The notes under the pieces were generated by a model. The model was not told the DNA's origin, ran no database searches, and saw only the letters and a list, made by a program, of their open reading frames with translations. Positions 55,333-64,000 of a stretch of 64,000 nucleotides of DNA are shown here, piece by piece. The stretch is from Comamonas sp. lk. Its GTDB lineage: Bacteria; Pseudomonadota; Gammaproteobacteria; Burkholderiales; Burkholderiaceae_C. The translations under genes were made by a program, and so were the position numbers. Every line of letters starts with the position of its first letter. Position 1 is the stretch's first letter. Where the stretch lies: positions 1 to 64,000 of the forward strand of contig CAMAQV010000011.1 in NCBI GenBank assembly GCA_945860595.1, written 5' to 3'.

Positions 55333-56604
55333 ATGAAGTTCGAAACGCAAGCCGTCCATGCCGGCCAATCGCCCGACCCGACCACCAAGGCCGTTGCCAC
55401 GCCGATTTACCAAACCGTGGCCTATGCGTTTGACAGCGCGCAGCACGGAGCGGATCTGTTTGACCTGAAAGTCGCCGGCAACATCTACACCCGCATCATG
55501 AATCCCACGCAGGCGGTTCTGGAGGCGCGGGTCGCCGCGCTCGAGGGCGGTCTGGCGGCACTGGCGGTGGCCTCCGGTCAAGCGGCCATCACCTACGCTA
55601 TACAGACCATTGCCGAGGCGGGCGACAACATCGTCTCGTCCAGCGCCCTCTATGGTGGAACCTATAACCTGTTCGCGCACACCTTTCCCCAATACGGCAT
55701 CGAAACCCGTTTTGCCGACTACCGCAAGCCCGAGAGCTTTGAGCCCCTGATTGATGGCAGGACCAAGGCCTTGTACGTGGAGTCACTGGGCAACCCGCAG
55801 GGCAACGTCACCGACATCGCCGCCATGGCCAAGGTGGCGCATCGCCATGGCATTCCACTGATCGTGGACAACACGGTGCCCAGTCCTTATTTGTGCCGTC
55901 CCATCGAACACGGCGCCGACATCGTGGTGCAGTCGCTCACCAAATACCTGGGCGGCCACGGCAACAGCATTGGCGGCGCCATCATCGACTCGGGCAAATT
56001 CCCCTGGGCCGAGCACAAGGACAAGTTCAAACGTCTCAACGAGCCCGATGTCAGCTACCACGGCGTGGTCTACACCGAAGCGTTGGGCCCGGCCGCCTAC
56101 ATTGGCCGCGCCCGGGTGGTGCCGCTGCGCAATATGGGCGCGGCGATTTCGCCCTTCAATGCGTTCCTGATTCTGCAGGGCATCGAAACCCTGCCGCTTC
56201 GGATGGACCGTATATGCGACAACACCGTGGCGGTTGCGCAGTTCCTCAAGGCGCACCCCAAAGTGACCTGGGTCAACTACGCCGGCCTGCCCGAGCATCC
56301 AGACCACGCGCTGGTGCAGTCGCTCATGGGCGGTCGTGCCTCCGGATTGCTGACCTTCGGCGTGCAGGGCGGTCGGGCTGCTGGCGAACGTTTCCTGGAC
56401 GCGCTGCAACTCTTTACCCGCCTGGTCAACATCGGCGATGTGCGCTCCTTGGCCACCCATCCGGCGTCTACCACCCACCGCCAGCTCTCGCCGGAGGAAT
56501 TGATCCGCTCCGGTGTGAGCGAAGAAACCGTGCGCTTGTGTGTGGGCATTGAGCACATTGACGATCTGCGCGACGACTTGACGCAGGCGCTGGCGGCCGC
56601 TTAG
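55333..56604 (+). CDS. metY: O-acetylhomoserine sulfhydrylase (MetY-type)
   Basis: A 423-residue Cys/Met-metabolism PLP enzyme. It shows FETQAVHAGQSPDPTTKAVA, the substrate/cofactor region ALYGGTYNLF, and the lysine in QSLTKYLGGHGNSIGG. It forms homocysteine from O-acetylhomoserine and sulfide, which links it to the sulfite reductase at 58197-59999 and the methionine synthase-like gene at 414-1451. It starts at ATG 55333 after CAGGAG. Confidence 0.93.
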   Translation: MKFETQAVHAGQSPDPTTKAVATPIYQTVAYAFDSAQHGADLFDLKVAGNIYTRIMNPTQAVLEARVAALEGGLAALAVASGQAAITYAIQTIAEAGDNIVSSSALYGGTYNLFAHTFPQYGIETRFADYRKPESFEPLIDGRTKALYVESLGNPQGNVTDIAAMAKVAHRHGIPLIVDNTVPSPYLCRPIEHGADIVVQSLTKYLGGHGNSIGGAIIDSGKFPWAEHKDKFKRLNEPDVSYHGVVYTEALGPAAYIGRARVVPLRNMGAAISPFNAFLILQGIETLPLRMDRICDNTVAVAQFLKAHPKVTWVNYAGLPEHPDHALVQSLMGGRASGLLTFGVQGGRAAGERFLDALQLFTRLVNIGDVRSLATHPASTTHRQLSPEELIRSGVSEETVRLCVGIEHIDDLRDDLTQALAAA

Positions 56605-56651
56605 CGCTTCCTCGAGTGCGGCCCCGCTGGAGTAGCGGGTATTCCGAAGTG

Positions 56652-56682
56652 GATAGCGGCGCGACTAGACTCGGCCGCTATC
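56652..56682 (+). promoter_or_regulatory. Stem-loop in the apbC leader
   Basis: GATAGCGGC (56652-56660) and GCCGCTATC (56674-56682) form a perfect 9-bp stem with a 13-base loop, six bases before the ribosome site AGGAG of apbC. No T-run follows, so it is not a terminator. It may be an mRNA regulatory structure or a dyad operator. A second, shorter hairpin (CCCGCT/AGCGGG, 56623-56639) lies just upstream, after the metY stop. Confidence 0.5.
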
Positions 56683-56700
56683 GAACTCAGGAGTATGTAC

Positions 56701-57792
<1,092 letters not shown>

Positions 57793-57804
57793 GCCAGATG
57801 CGGT

Positions 57805-58200
57805 TTAGGCCGCTGTTTGCGCAAAGCGCGGGGCGGTCGGGCGGATGTCGCCCTGGTAGAAGCTGCTGTAGTGCTGCAGCAGGTGCCGACCGTGCGTGGC
57901 GTCCTGGTCAGCGCGCAGGACCGCGCTGCTGAAGCCGCAGCGCTGCATTTGCATGAGCTGGTCAATCAATACGTCACCGATTGCGCGGATGTCACCCGTA
58001 AACCCGCGCCGGCGCAAGATCACGGCCTGGCTGAAAGCGCGGCCATCGCTGAATTTGGGGAAGTGCAGGGTGATGCCGTCAATGGCCTCGATCTCGGCGG
58101 AATGGGCGTCCGCGTCGTTGTCCAGGTCCAGCCAATGCGCCTCGCCCAAGGGGGTGTCGGCGCTCAGGATATGGAATGCAGGGTTCATAGCGTTGCTCAT
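57805..58200 (-). CDS. DUF934 protein of the sulfite reductase operon
   Basis: A 131-residue DUF934 protein: IDGITLHFPKFSDGRAFSQA, LRRRGFTGDIRAIGDVLIDQ, and the FYQGDI end. DUF934 genes follow the nitrite/sulfite reductase gene in many proteobacteria and are thought to help assimilatory sulfur reduction; the mechanism is unknown. ATG overlaps the reductase stop by 4 bases. It converges with apbC. Confidence 0.9.
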   Translation of the reverse strand: MSNAMNPAFHILSADTPLGEAHWLDLDNDADAHSAEIEAIDGITLHFPKFSDGRAFSQAVILRRRGFTGDIRAIGDVLIDQLMQMQRCGFSSAVLRADQDATHGRHLLQHYSSFYQGDIRPTAPRFAQTAA

Positions 58201-59999
58201 ACGGTGGCCGCGCGGGCGGTGGCCTGGCGCGCGGCATTGGCTGCGGTTTTAAAGGGCTCCATACCGACGCGCTCCAGCGTGCGGGCAAAGTGCTCGCCGC
58301 TGGTACGCTGGTCTTTGTAGACATCTAAGACCGCTTCGATTACATCCACCACCTCGGCAGCCGCAAACGAGGGCCCGACTACTTTGCCGGGTTTGGCCAC
58401 GCCGCTCAAGGCCGAGCCGTCCGAGCCGCCCAGGGTCACCTGGTACCACTCCTGGCCGTCTTTGTCCACGCCCAAAATGCCGATATGGCCGCTGTGGTGG
58501 TGGCCGCAGGAGTTGATGCAGCCGCTGATGTGCAGGTCAATGTCGCCCAGGTCGAACAACTCGTCCAGGTCCTGGTAGCGCTCGGTAATCGCGGCGGCAA
58601 TGGGCAGCGAGCGGGCGTTGGCCAGGGCGCAGTAGTCGCCGCCGGGGCAGGCAATCATGTCGCTGAGCAAGTGGATATTGGCCCGCGCCAGCCCGGCTGC
58701 GCTGGCGGCTTTCCACAGCGCAAACAGCTGGTCCACGCGCACCCAGGGCAGAACCAGATTCTGGTCGTGGTTGACCCTGACTTCGCCCGCGCTGAACGCT
58801 TCGGCCAGGTCGGCGGAGGTCTGCAATTGATCGGCCGTGGCGTCGCCCGGCGCTTGGCCCAGGCGTTTGAAAGAGAGGGTGGCCACCCGCAAGCCGGGGT
58901 TTTGGTGGCTGGTCACGTTTTGCTGCAGCCAGCGGGCAAAGGCTTTGTCCTCCCGCGCTTGGATCAGCAACTGTTGCTCGGCCACGCGCTGCACCGCCTC
59001 AGGCACCAAGTCAACCGGCGGGGCGACAAAACAGGCACGTACGCGGTCGAGTTCGGTCTGCGGGATGGTGTGCTGGGCGAATGCGGCCAGGATGCGTTGG
59101 TATTCGGCTTCGACTTCGTCGATATAGCGCTGGCCCTCGGCCTTGACCAGAATCTTGATCCGGGCCTTGTACATGTTGTCGCGCCGGCCCCAGGCGTTGT
59201 AGACCCGAACCACCGCTTCGAGGTAATTGATGATCTGGTTCCAGGGTAAAAAAGCGCGGATTTCGGTGCCGATCACCGGCGTGCGGCCCATGCCGCCACC
59301 CACGAAAACCTGAAACCCGACCTCGCCCTGTGCATTAGAAAGAACGCGTAAACCCACGTCATGCCACAAAATTGCGGCCCGGTCTTCAACAGCGCCGGTG
59401 ATCGCGATCTTGAATTTGCGCGGCAGGTAGGCGAACTCGGGGTGCAGGGTGCTCCACTGGCGCAGCACTTCGGCGTAGGGGCGCGGGTCGACCACTTCGT
59501 CCACCGCAATACCTGCACGCTCGTCGCTGGTGATGTTGCGGATGCAGTTGCCGCTGGTCTGGATGCCGTGCAGGTTGACGCTGGCCAGCAGGTGCATCAC
59601 GTCGGCGCTGTCTTCGAGCTTGATCCAGTTGAACTGCACGTTCTGGCGCGTGGTGAAGTGGCCGTATTGCGTGGTCAGGCGCGGCGCGGGTTCGCTCCCC
59701 GCCTGCTGGTCGATCTTGTCCTGGGTTTTCTGGGCCTGCGCCAGCAGGGCGGCGTTGGGCTTGTCGTAGTCCCGGGCGATGGTGGCCAGCACCCGCAGCT
59801 GGGCGCTGTTGAGCTCGCCGTAGGGCACGGCGACCCGCAGCATGGGTGCATAGCGCTGTATGTACCAGCCGTTTTGCAGCCGCAGGGGGCGGAATTCATC
59901 GTCGCCCAGCTTTCCTGCCAGATTGCGCTCCAGCTGGTCGCGGTACTGGGCCGCGCGGGCGCGCACGAATTGTTGGTCAAATGCCGTGTAGTGGTACAT
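58197..59999 (-). CDS. cysI: Nitrite/sulfite reductase hemoprotein (assimilatory sulfite reductase)
   Basis: A 600-residue siroheme-[4Fe-4S] reductase. The cluster/siroheme ligands appear as Cx5C in ACPGGDYC and Cx3C in SGCINSCGHHHSGHIG; the substrate-side RQNVQFNWIKLED and GFQVFVGGGMGRTP regions are present. It reduces sulfite to sulfide, feeding metY. ATG 59997-59999 gives MYHYTAFDQQF, the usual start; the frame open to 60353 runs through the leader and mnmC and is rejected. It pairs with DUF934. Confidence 0.94.
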   Translation of the reverse strand: MYHYTAFDQQFVRARAAQYRDQLERNLAGKLGDDEFRPLRLQNGWYIQRYAPMLRVAVPYGELNSAQLRVLATIARDYDKPNAALLAQAQKTQDKIDQQAGSEPAPRLTTQYGHFTTRQNVQFNWIKLEDSADVMHLLASVNLHGIQTSGNCIRNITSDERAGIAVDEVVDPRPYAEVLRQWSTLHPEFAYLPRKFKIAITGAVEDRAAILWHDVGLRVLSNAQGEVGFQVFVGGGMGRTPVIGTEIRAFLPWNQIINYLEAVVRVYNAWGRRDNMYKARIKILVKAEGQRYIDEVEAEYQRILAAFAQHTIPQTELDRVRACFVAPPVDLVPEAVQRVAEQQLLIQAREDKAFARWLQQNVTSHQNPGLRVATLSFKRLGQAPGDATADQLQTSADLAEAFSAGEVRVNHDQNLVLPWVRVDQLFALWKAASAAGLARANIHLLSDMIACPGGDYCALANARSLPIAAAITERYQDLDELFDLGDIDLHISGCINSCGHHHSGHIGILGVDKDGQEWYQVTLGGSDGSALSGVAKPGKVVGPSFAAAEVVDVIEAVLDVYKDQRTSGEHFARTLERVGMEPFKTAANAARQATARAATV

Positions 60000-60032
60000 C
60001 CAAAAAGTCCAGAGTCGTTGCGTTGGAACCGC

Positions 60033-60115
60033 GTTTTCTGATGAAAACCACGGCCTATGGCCGACCTTATATGAATGAAGCGCGGGCTTTTTTATTTGCT
60101 TATGTCTTATCTCGT
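60033..60115 (-). promoter_or_regulatory. Leader and candidate promoter/CysB region of cysI
   Basis: The gap between cysI and mnmC holds two small hairpins, GTTTTC-tgat-GAAAAC (60033-60048) and CGGCC-tat-GGCCG (60051-60063). An AT-rich stretch (about 60080-60115) contains, on the minus strand, GATAAGACATAAGCAAATAA. Such AT-rich, ATAAG-repeat sequences resemble CysB-type activation sites upstream of sulfur-assimilation genes. No exact consensus can be claimed. Confidence 0.35.
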
Positions 60116-61785
60116 ATAAAGGTCCGACTTCGCTGGCTGTCCATATGGCGCGCCAGATCCCGCGCCAGAGGCCACGGTTCGCCACTGATCCGCGACGCCA
60201 GCCATTCAGCACACACCCCGGCCCAGGCCATGCCCCGCGCACCCATGCCCGCGCTGACCCACAGCGATGCATCGGGCGCAGGCAGCAGAGGCCCGACCAG
60301 CGGCATGCGGTCATGGCTGATGCAGCGCTGGCCCTGCCAGTGCGCCAGCGCATCGGGGAGTTGGTTTGCGGCTTCGTCGTGCCAAGCGGCGAGCATGTCC
60401 GGGGCCAGGGCCTGCATGCGGTGCAGGTTGGCGGCGTGGGCCTGCGCGATCGGCAGCGGCTGCGCCGAAAAATCTGCCCCCACCAGCCAGCGCCTGGTTT
60501 CTGCGTGCCGTGGTCCGGGCAGCGCGGGGATCAGGCTGCCCGCGCCGTTGACCGGTGCTGCGGGCACATGGGCCAACCCGCCTGTCAGCCCGAGGCTGAC
60601 GGTGCCGTAGGCCCCGCGCAGCATGGACAGGGCGCTGGTCGCGCGCGGCTCTATGTCGGCGGGGAACAGCACCTTTTGGCAACCCAAGGCATTGGCAAAT
60701 ACGACCAGTTCTGCCTGCGCCAGCGGCCTCCCGTCTTCGCCATCGAGCTGCCAGCATGCATCCTGGCGGCTTATCCGCGCCACTTGGCAGCCGCCGCAAA
60801 AGCGAATCTGCGGATGCGCCAACCAAGCCCGTACCAGAGCGGCTGGCCGCAGCCACAGGCCGTCGGCCTGCCACTGCCGTTCGCCCGTCTCCAGCACACG
60901 GGTGACGCCGCTGGCTTCCCAATCCAGTCCTTGGTGCAGCAGGCCAGCGGCGCTGAGGCTGTGCAGCGTCTGGCGCATCCAGCGCAGGCCGTGACGCGTG
61001 AGTCGGGTGGCGGGGTTGTCGTCGGCGCTGGGCAGTGGGGCAATCAGGGCTGCGGGTACGCCGGAGCCGCCCTGGGCTGCCTGCGTGTCGGCTTCCACCA
61101 CCGTGACGGCCCAAGCCCTGCGGGCCAACGCGTCGGCGATTGCGGCACCGCTCACGCCGGCGCCTACGACGACGCAACGGGCGGGCCGATGCACGTTGAC
61201 ACGGTGCGCTTGGCGGCTGCGGCGCACAGGCCAGGCTGGTGCAAAAGTCAGCCCGGACAGTGTGGCGGCCAGGCCAGCGACTTGCCCATGATCTGGCAGC
61301 GCTTGTGCCTGCTCAGGCGCAGACGGCTCGAGCTGGGCGAAACCGGCTGCGTGCCAGTCCGCCAGCGCCGCCCAACTGGGAGTGGTGTTTACGGTTGCGT
61401 CGCGGTGGCACAGACCGGCCAGCGCCTTGATGGACATGCCCACGGAGTCCGCGTCTATTGCATGGACCCACCAGACTTCGTGAGCCTGAAGGTGCAACTG
61501 GCCCAGCACTTTGGGAAGCTCGCCAGCGCACAGCGTCAGGCGAACGCGTGCACGGTCCCAGGTCCAGCGGTGAAAGTCGGTGTTGGATTCAAGAATCACC
61601 GGCGGGCCGTCCGACAGGGCGGAAGGGCCGCTGTGTCCATCCCATCCGGGGGGGACCAGCGCCACGTAATGCAGCCAGGGTTTTGAATCGCAGGTGGTGG
61701 TGTTCCGCGCAACAAGCAGCGCCGTCAGCCGTGCGCCATCGCCGAATGCGGTATCCAGAAGCGTCCGGGCCGCGGTGCCGGACAT
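60100..61785 (-). CDS. mnmC: MnmC-type FAD oxidoreductase with degenerate N-terminal methyltransferase domain
   Basis: A 561-residue protein. From about residue 200 it is the MnmC FAD domain: CVVVGAGVSGAAIADALARR, GGSGVPAALIAPLPSADDNP, LVVFANALGCQKVLFP and GMGARGMAWAG at the end. This part removes the carboxymethyl group of cmnm5s2U34 in tRNA. The N-terminal part (about 190 residues) aligns in outline with the MnmC methyltransferase domain but lacks a clear SAM glycine motif (it reads TAFGDGARLT) and the DGFxPxxNP site, and is shorter than in E. coli (668 residues in total). It may no longer methylate. It lies 11 bases after yggX. Confidence 0.82.
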   Translation of the reverse strand: MSGTAARTLLDTAFGDGARLTALLVARNTTTCDSKPWLHYVALVPPGWDGHSGPSALSDGPPVILESNTDFHRWTWDRARVRLTLCAGELPKVLGQLHLQAHEVWWVHAIDADSVGMSIKALAGLCHRDATVNTTPSWAALADWHAAGFAQLEPSAPEQAQALPDHGQVAGLAATLSGLTFAPAWPVRRSRQAHRVNVHRPARCVVVGAGVSGAAIADALARRAWAVTVVEADTQAAQGGSGVPAALIAPLPSADDNPATRLTRHGLRWMRQTLHSLSAAGLLHQGLDWEASGVTRVLETGERQWQADGLWLRPAALVRAWLAHPQIRFCGGCQVARISRQDACWQLDGEDGRPLAQAELVVFANALGCQKVLFPADIEPRATSALSMLRGAYGTVSLGLTGGLAHVPAAPVNGAGSLIPALPGPRHAETRRWLVGADFSAQPLPIAQAHAANLHRMQALAPDMLAAWHDEAANQLPDALAHWQGQRCISHDRMPLVGPLLPAPDASLWVSAGMGARGMAWAGVCAEWLASRISGEPWPLARDLARHMDSQRSRTFIRDKT

Positions 61786-61796
61786 GGATGCGCGGC

Positions 61797-62069
61797 TTAG
61801 GCGCTGGGGGGAACGTAGCCCTGCGCGGCGTCGGCGCCGTCGCCGAAGAAATGGTTTTCCATCTGCCGGGCCAAGTACTGGCGGGCCCGCAAATCGGCCA
61901 GGTTCAGGCGGTTTTCATTGACCAGCATGGTCTGGTGCTTGAGCCAGGCGGCCCAGGCCTCTTTGCTCACACTTTGCCAGATGCGTTTGCCCAGCTCGCC
62001 GGGGTAGGGCGGGAAGTCCAACCCCTCCGATTCGGTGCCAAGTTTGATGCATTGAACAGTGCGTGCCAT
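61797..62069 (-). CDS. yggX: YggX-type Fe(II)-trafficking/oxidative damage protection protein
   Basis: A 90-residue protein with the YggX pattern [60 protein letters not shown]. It is thought to protect Fe-S proteins from oxidants. It is divergent from dsbB, with 90 bases between starts, and upstream of mnmC. Confidence 0.94.
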   Translation of the reverse strand: MARTVQCIKLGTESEGLDFPPYPGELGKRIWQSVSKEAWAAWLKHQTMLVNENRLNLADLRARQYLARQMENHFFGDGADAAQGYVPPSA

Positions 62070-62159
62070 AAGTCTTTACCTCGTGATGACCAGTGCTGCC
62101 GATAATAGCGTCAGCATGGCGCGGCCTTCTGGCGGCGCGGCTTTCAAAGGATATGTCCC

Positions 62160-62693
62160 GTGGATCTTGTTTTGGCCTTGTGCAACAGCGCGCCGCGCCG
62201 CGTTTTTTTGGTTTTTGTGGCGGTTGTGGCCGGTTTGCTGCTCTACGGTTTGTATTTGCAAGAGCTCGTCGGTCTGGTGCCGTGCCCCATGTGCATCGTG
62301 CAGCGTTACGCCATGGTGCTGCTGGCGGCATGCGCTGCGGTGGGCGCGGCATCGGGTAGGCGCGCGGTCCATATTTCTGCGGGATTGGGCGTGGTGCTGT
62401 GCGCCGCAGGCGGCGCGTTTGTGGCGGCACGCCAGAGCTGGTTGCAGTGGTATCCGCCCGAGGTCGCCAGCTGTGGACGCGACTTTTACGGCATGGTGGA
62501 GAACTTCCCGCTGCAGCGCGCCATCCCCATGATTTTTCGCGGCAGCGGCGACTGCACCAAAGTCGATTGGACCTTTCTCGGCGCTTCGGTCGCCAACTGG
62601 TCATTTGTGGCTTTTTGCGCCCTGGCCGCAGGCGCGTTGCTGTTTGTGCTGGCGCGTTGGCGTGATGACCGGCAAGACGACGCAGCGGCCTAA
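62160..62693 (+). CDS. dsbB: Disulfide bond formation protein DsbB
   Basis: A 177-residue inner-membrane protein with four helices. The first periplasmic loop has CPMC in LVPCPMCIVQRYAM; the second cysteine pair is C112 and C136, in VASCGRDFYG and GSGDCTKVDW. It reoxidises DsbA with quinone. GTG 62160 is the start, with AAAGGA upstream. It ends 1 base before the argA stop (convergent). Confidence 0.93.
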   Translation: MDLVLALCNSAPRRVFLVFVAVVAGLLLYGLYLQELVGLVPCPMCIVQRYAMVLLAACAAVGAASGRRAVHISAGLGVVLCAAGGAFVAARQSWLQWYPPEVASCGRDFYGMVENFPLQRAIPMIFRGSGDCTKVDWTFLGASVANWSFVAFCALAAGALLFVLARWRDDRQDDAAA

Positions 62694-62694
62694 C

Positions 62695-64000
62695 TCACCC
62701 CAACTTTTTCACCAGCACCAAACTCTTGCGGTCCCAGTTGTATTTGCGTTTGCGGGCTTCGGGCAGCCAGTCGGCGTCAACCTGGACGAAGCCGCGCTTG
62801 ATGAACCAGTGGCTGGTGCGGGTGCTGAGCACAAAAATGCTGTCCAGCCCGGCGGCGCGGGCGCGCTGCTCAATGCGCTTAAGTACCCGTTCGCCATCAC
62901 CCTGGCCCTGCACGTCGGGGCTGACGGTGAGCGCGGCCATTTCTGCGCTGCGGGCTTCGGGGTAGGGGTAGAGCGCTGCGCAGGCGAAGATCACGCCGTC
63001 GTGCTCGATCACCGTGTAGTTGCCGATATCGCGCTCGATCTCGGTGCGGCTGCGCTTGACCAGCGTGCCGTCTTCCTCAAAGGGCGCAATCAGCTGCAAG
63101 ATGCCGCCCACATCGTCCTCACCCGCCTCGCGCAACTCTTCGAGCTTTTCGTCTACGACCATGGTGCCGATGCCGTCGTGCACATACACCTCCAGCAGGA
63201 TTGCGCCGTCCACGGCAAACGGGATGATGTGGCTGCGCTCCATGCCTTCCTTGCAGGCCTTGACGCAGTGCTGCAGGTAAAAGCCCGCGTCGGTTGGCAG
63301 TTTGGCCGGCGGAATTTCGGCCAGCAGTTCCTCGGCGGCGGCCAGAGGCAGTTCGGTGTCAATCGGGTTGTCGTCCGATTCCGCCTCGAGCGCGCGGGTG
63401 CGGATGCCGGGCAGCTCGGTCAGAAAAATCAGCTTGTCCGCCTGCAAAGCCACGGCCACCGAGGTCGCCACTTCTTCCATGGCCAGATTAAAGGCCTCGC
63501 CGGTGGGCGAGAAGCCAAAGGGCGAGAGTAGCGGCATGGCTCCCATGTCCAGCAGTTTGCTGATGCCCGCCGTGTCCACCTTGCGCACCACGCCCGAGTG
63601 CTGAAAGTCCACGCCGTCCACAATGCCCACGGGCCGCGCGGTCAGGAAGTTGCCGCTGATCACCCGCACTGTGGAATCGGCCATCGGCGTGTTGGGTAAG
63701 CCCTGGCTGAACGCGGCTTCAATCTCGTAGCGCAGCTGCCCGGCGGCCTCCTGGGCGCAGTCCAGCGCCACCTCGTCGGTGATGCGGATGCCGTGCGAAT
63801 ACTTGGGCACATGGCCTTTGGCCTGCAGCTGCTCGTTCACCTGCGGTCGAAAGCCGTGCACCAACACAATCTTCACACCCATGGCCTGGATCATGGCTAG
63901 GTCCTGCGCAATGTGTGCCAGCTTCCCCGCCGCAATCGCTTCACCCGCCATGCCCACCACAAAGGTCTGGTTGCGGAACTTGTGGATGTAGGGCGCAACC
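62695..64000 (-). CDS. argA: Amino-acid N-acetyltransferase (N-acetylglutamate synthase), partial
   Basis: The frame is open through the window edge, so the N-terminus is missing. The amino-acid-kinase-like domain is seen in IVLVHGFRPQVNEQLQAKG, with the first part VAPYIHKFRNQTFVVGMAGE at the edge, and the C-terminal GNAT domain in AEMAALTVSPDVQGQGDGER. It makes N-acetylglutamate, the first step of arginine synthesis. The acetyl-CoA loop reads QGQGDG, matching classical ArgA. Confidence 0.95.
   Translation of the reverse strand, partial: VAPYIHKFRNQTFVVGMAGEAIAAGKLAHIAQDLAMIQAMGVKIVLVHGFRPQVNEQLQAKGHVPKYSHGIRITDEVALDCAQEAAGQLRYEIEAAFSQGLPNTPMADSTVRVISGNFLTARPVGIVDGVDFQHSGVVRKVDTAGISKLLDMGAMPLLSPFGFSPTGEAFNLAMEEVATSVAVALQADKLIFLTELPGIRTRALEAESDDNPIDTELPLAAAEELLAEIPPAKLPTDAGFYLQHCVKACKEGMERSHIIPFAVDGAILLEVYVHDGIGTMVVDEKLEELREAGEDDVGGILQLIAPFEEDGTLVKRSRTEIERDIGNYTVIEHDGVIFACAALYPYPEARSAEMAALTVSPDVQGQGDGERVLKRIEQRARAAGLDSIFVLSTRTSHWFIKRGFVQVDADWLPEARKRKYNWDRKSLVLVKKLG

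Noticed and set aside
60000..60353. N-terminal extension of cysI
   Set aside because: It runs through the leader region and into mnmC; the family start MYHYTAFDQQF is at 59997-59999.

Overview
The window reads as a chromosomal segment of a Gram-negative betaproteobacterium, most likely Burkholderiales/Comamonadaceae (Rhodoferax- or Polaromonas-like). This is inferred from the high GC, the dense operons with ATGA overlaps, the many Bug/Tct and Liv transporters, DUF934-CysI, RcnA, YggX and the DsbB type. Nothing resembles phage, IS elements, CRISPR, rRNA or tRNA. No gene-free stretch exceeds 300 bases; the largest are 28694-28980 and 49837-50120.

Layout. 1-3721: the 3' end of fhs, a short (core) MetE-like methionine synthase, an RcnA Ni/Co exporter and an orphan branched-chain amino acid binding protein. 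3769-10637: a zincin coupled to a 43-residue membrane peptide, an exported methyltransferase-like protein, a DMT transporter, small thioredoxin-like and GIY-YIG-like proteins, upp, and gnd-zwf. 10894-17358: coxSLM-DEG, a form II (AYRGAGR) carbon-monoxide-dehydrogenase-type molybdenum hydroxylase with its maturation genes. 17837-21390: an APC permease operon with several unassigned small membrane proteins, one of only 46 residues. 21608-28693: oxc-frc, an ALDH1L1-type formyl-tetrahydrofolate hydrolase homologue and tctCBA, which together look like an oxalate uptake and catabolism operon. 28981-34894: an RND tripartite efflux operon. 34917-38732: YbaK, an MBL-fold hydrolase, a brnTA toxin-antitoxin pair, an MFS transporter and a HEAT/TPR protein.

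38821-50834: a GntR regulator diverges from a long minus-strand run: Liv-type ABC transporter, hydantoin-racemase-like protein, HisD-like dehydrogenase (best read as sulfopropanediol dehydrogenase), cysteate lyase/D-cysteine desulfhydrase-like enzyme, Asp/Glu-racemase-like protein, DegT-family aminotransferase and a TauA-like binding protein. It is a candidate catabolic locus for an organosulfonate or amino-acid-like compound.

50871-58200: flavin reductase-like protein, AcuI, an alpha/beta hydrolase overlapping a light-dependent protochlorophyllide oxidoreductase (LPOR), an NRDE protein, metY, the Mrp/ApbC Fe-S carrier and DUF934. 58197-64000: sulfite reductase, an MnmC with a degenerate methyltransferase half, YggX, DsbB and the 3' part of argA.

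The most notable items are the LPOR gene (normally a trait of oxygenic phototrophs, known in some aerobic anoxygenic phototrophs), the oxalate/TTT operon with its formyl-THF hydrolase homologue, the sulfonate-like locus, and the APC permease with small membrane partners. The combined picture is an aerobic mixotroph using light, reduced one-carbon or CO-like compounds, oxalate and organosulfur compounds. This is inference from gene content; no photosystem genes lie in the window.
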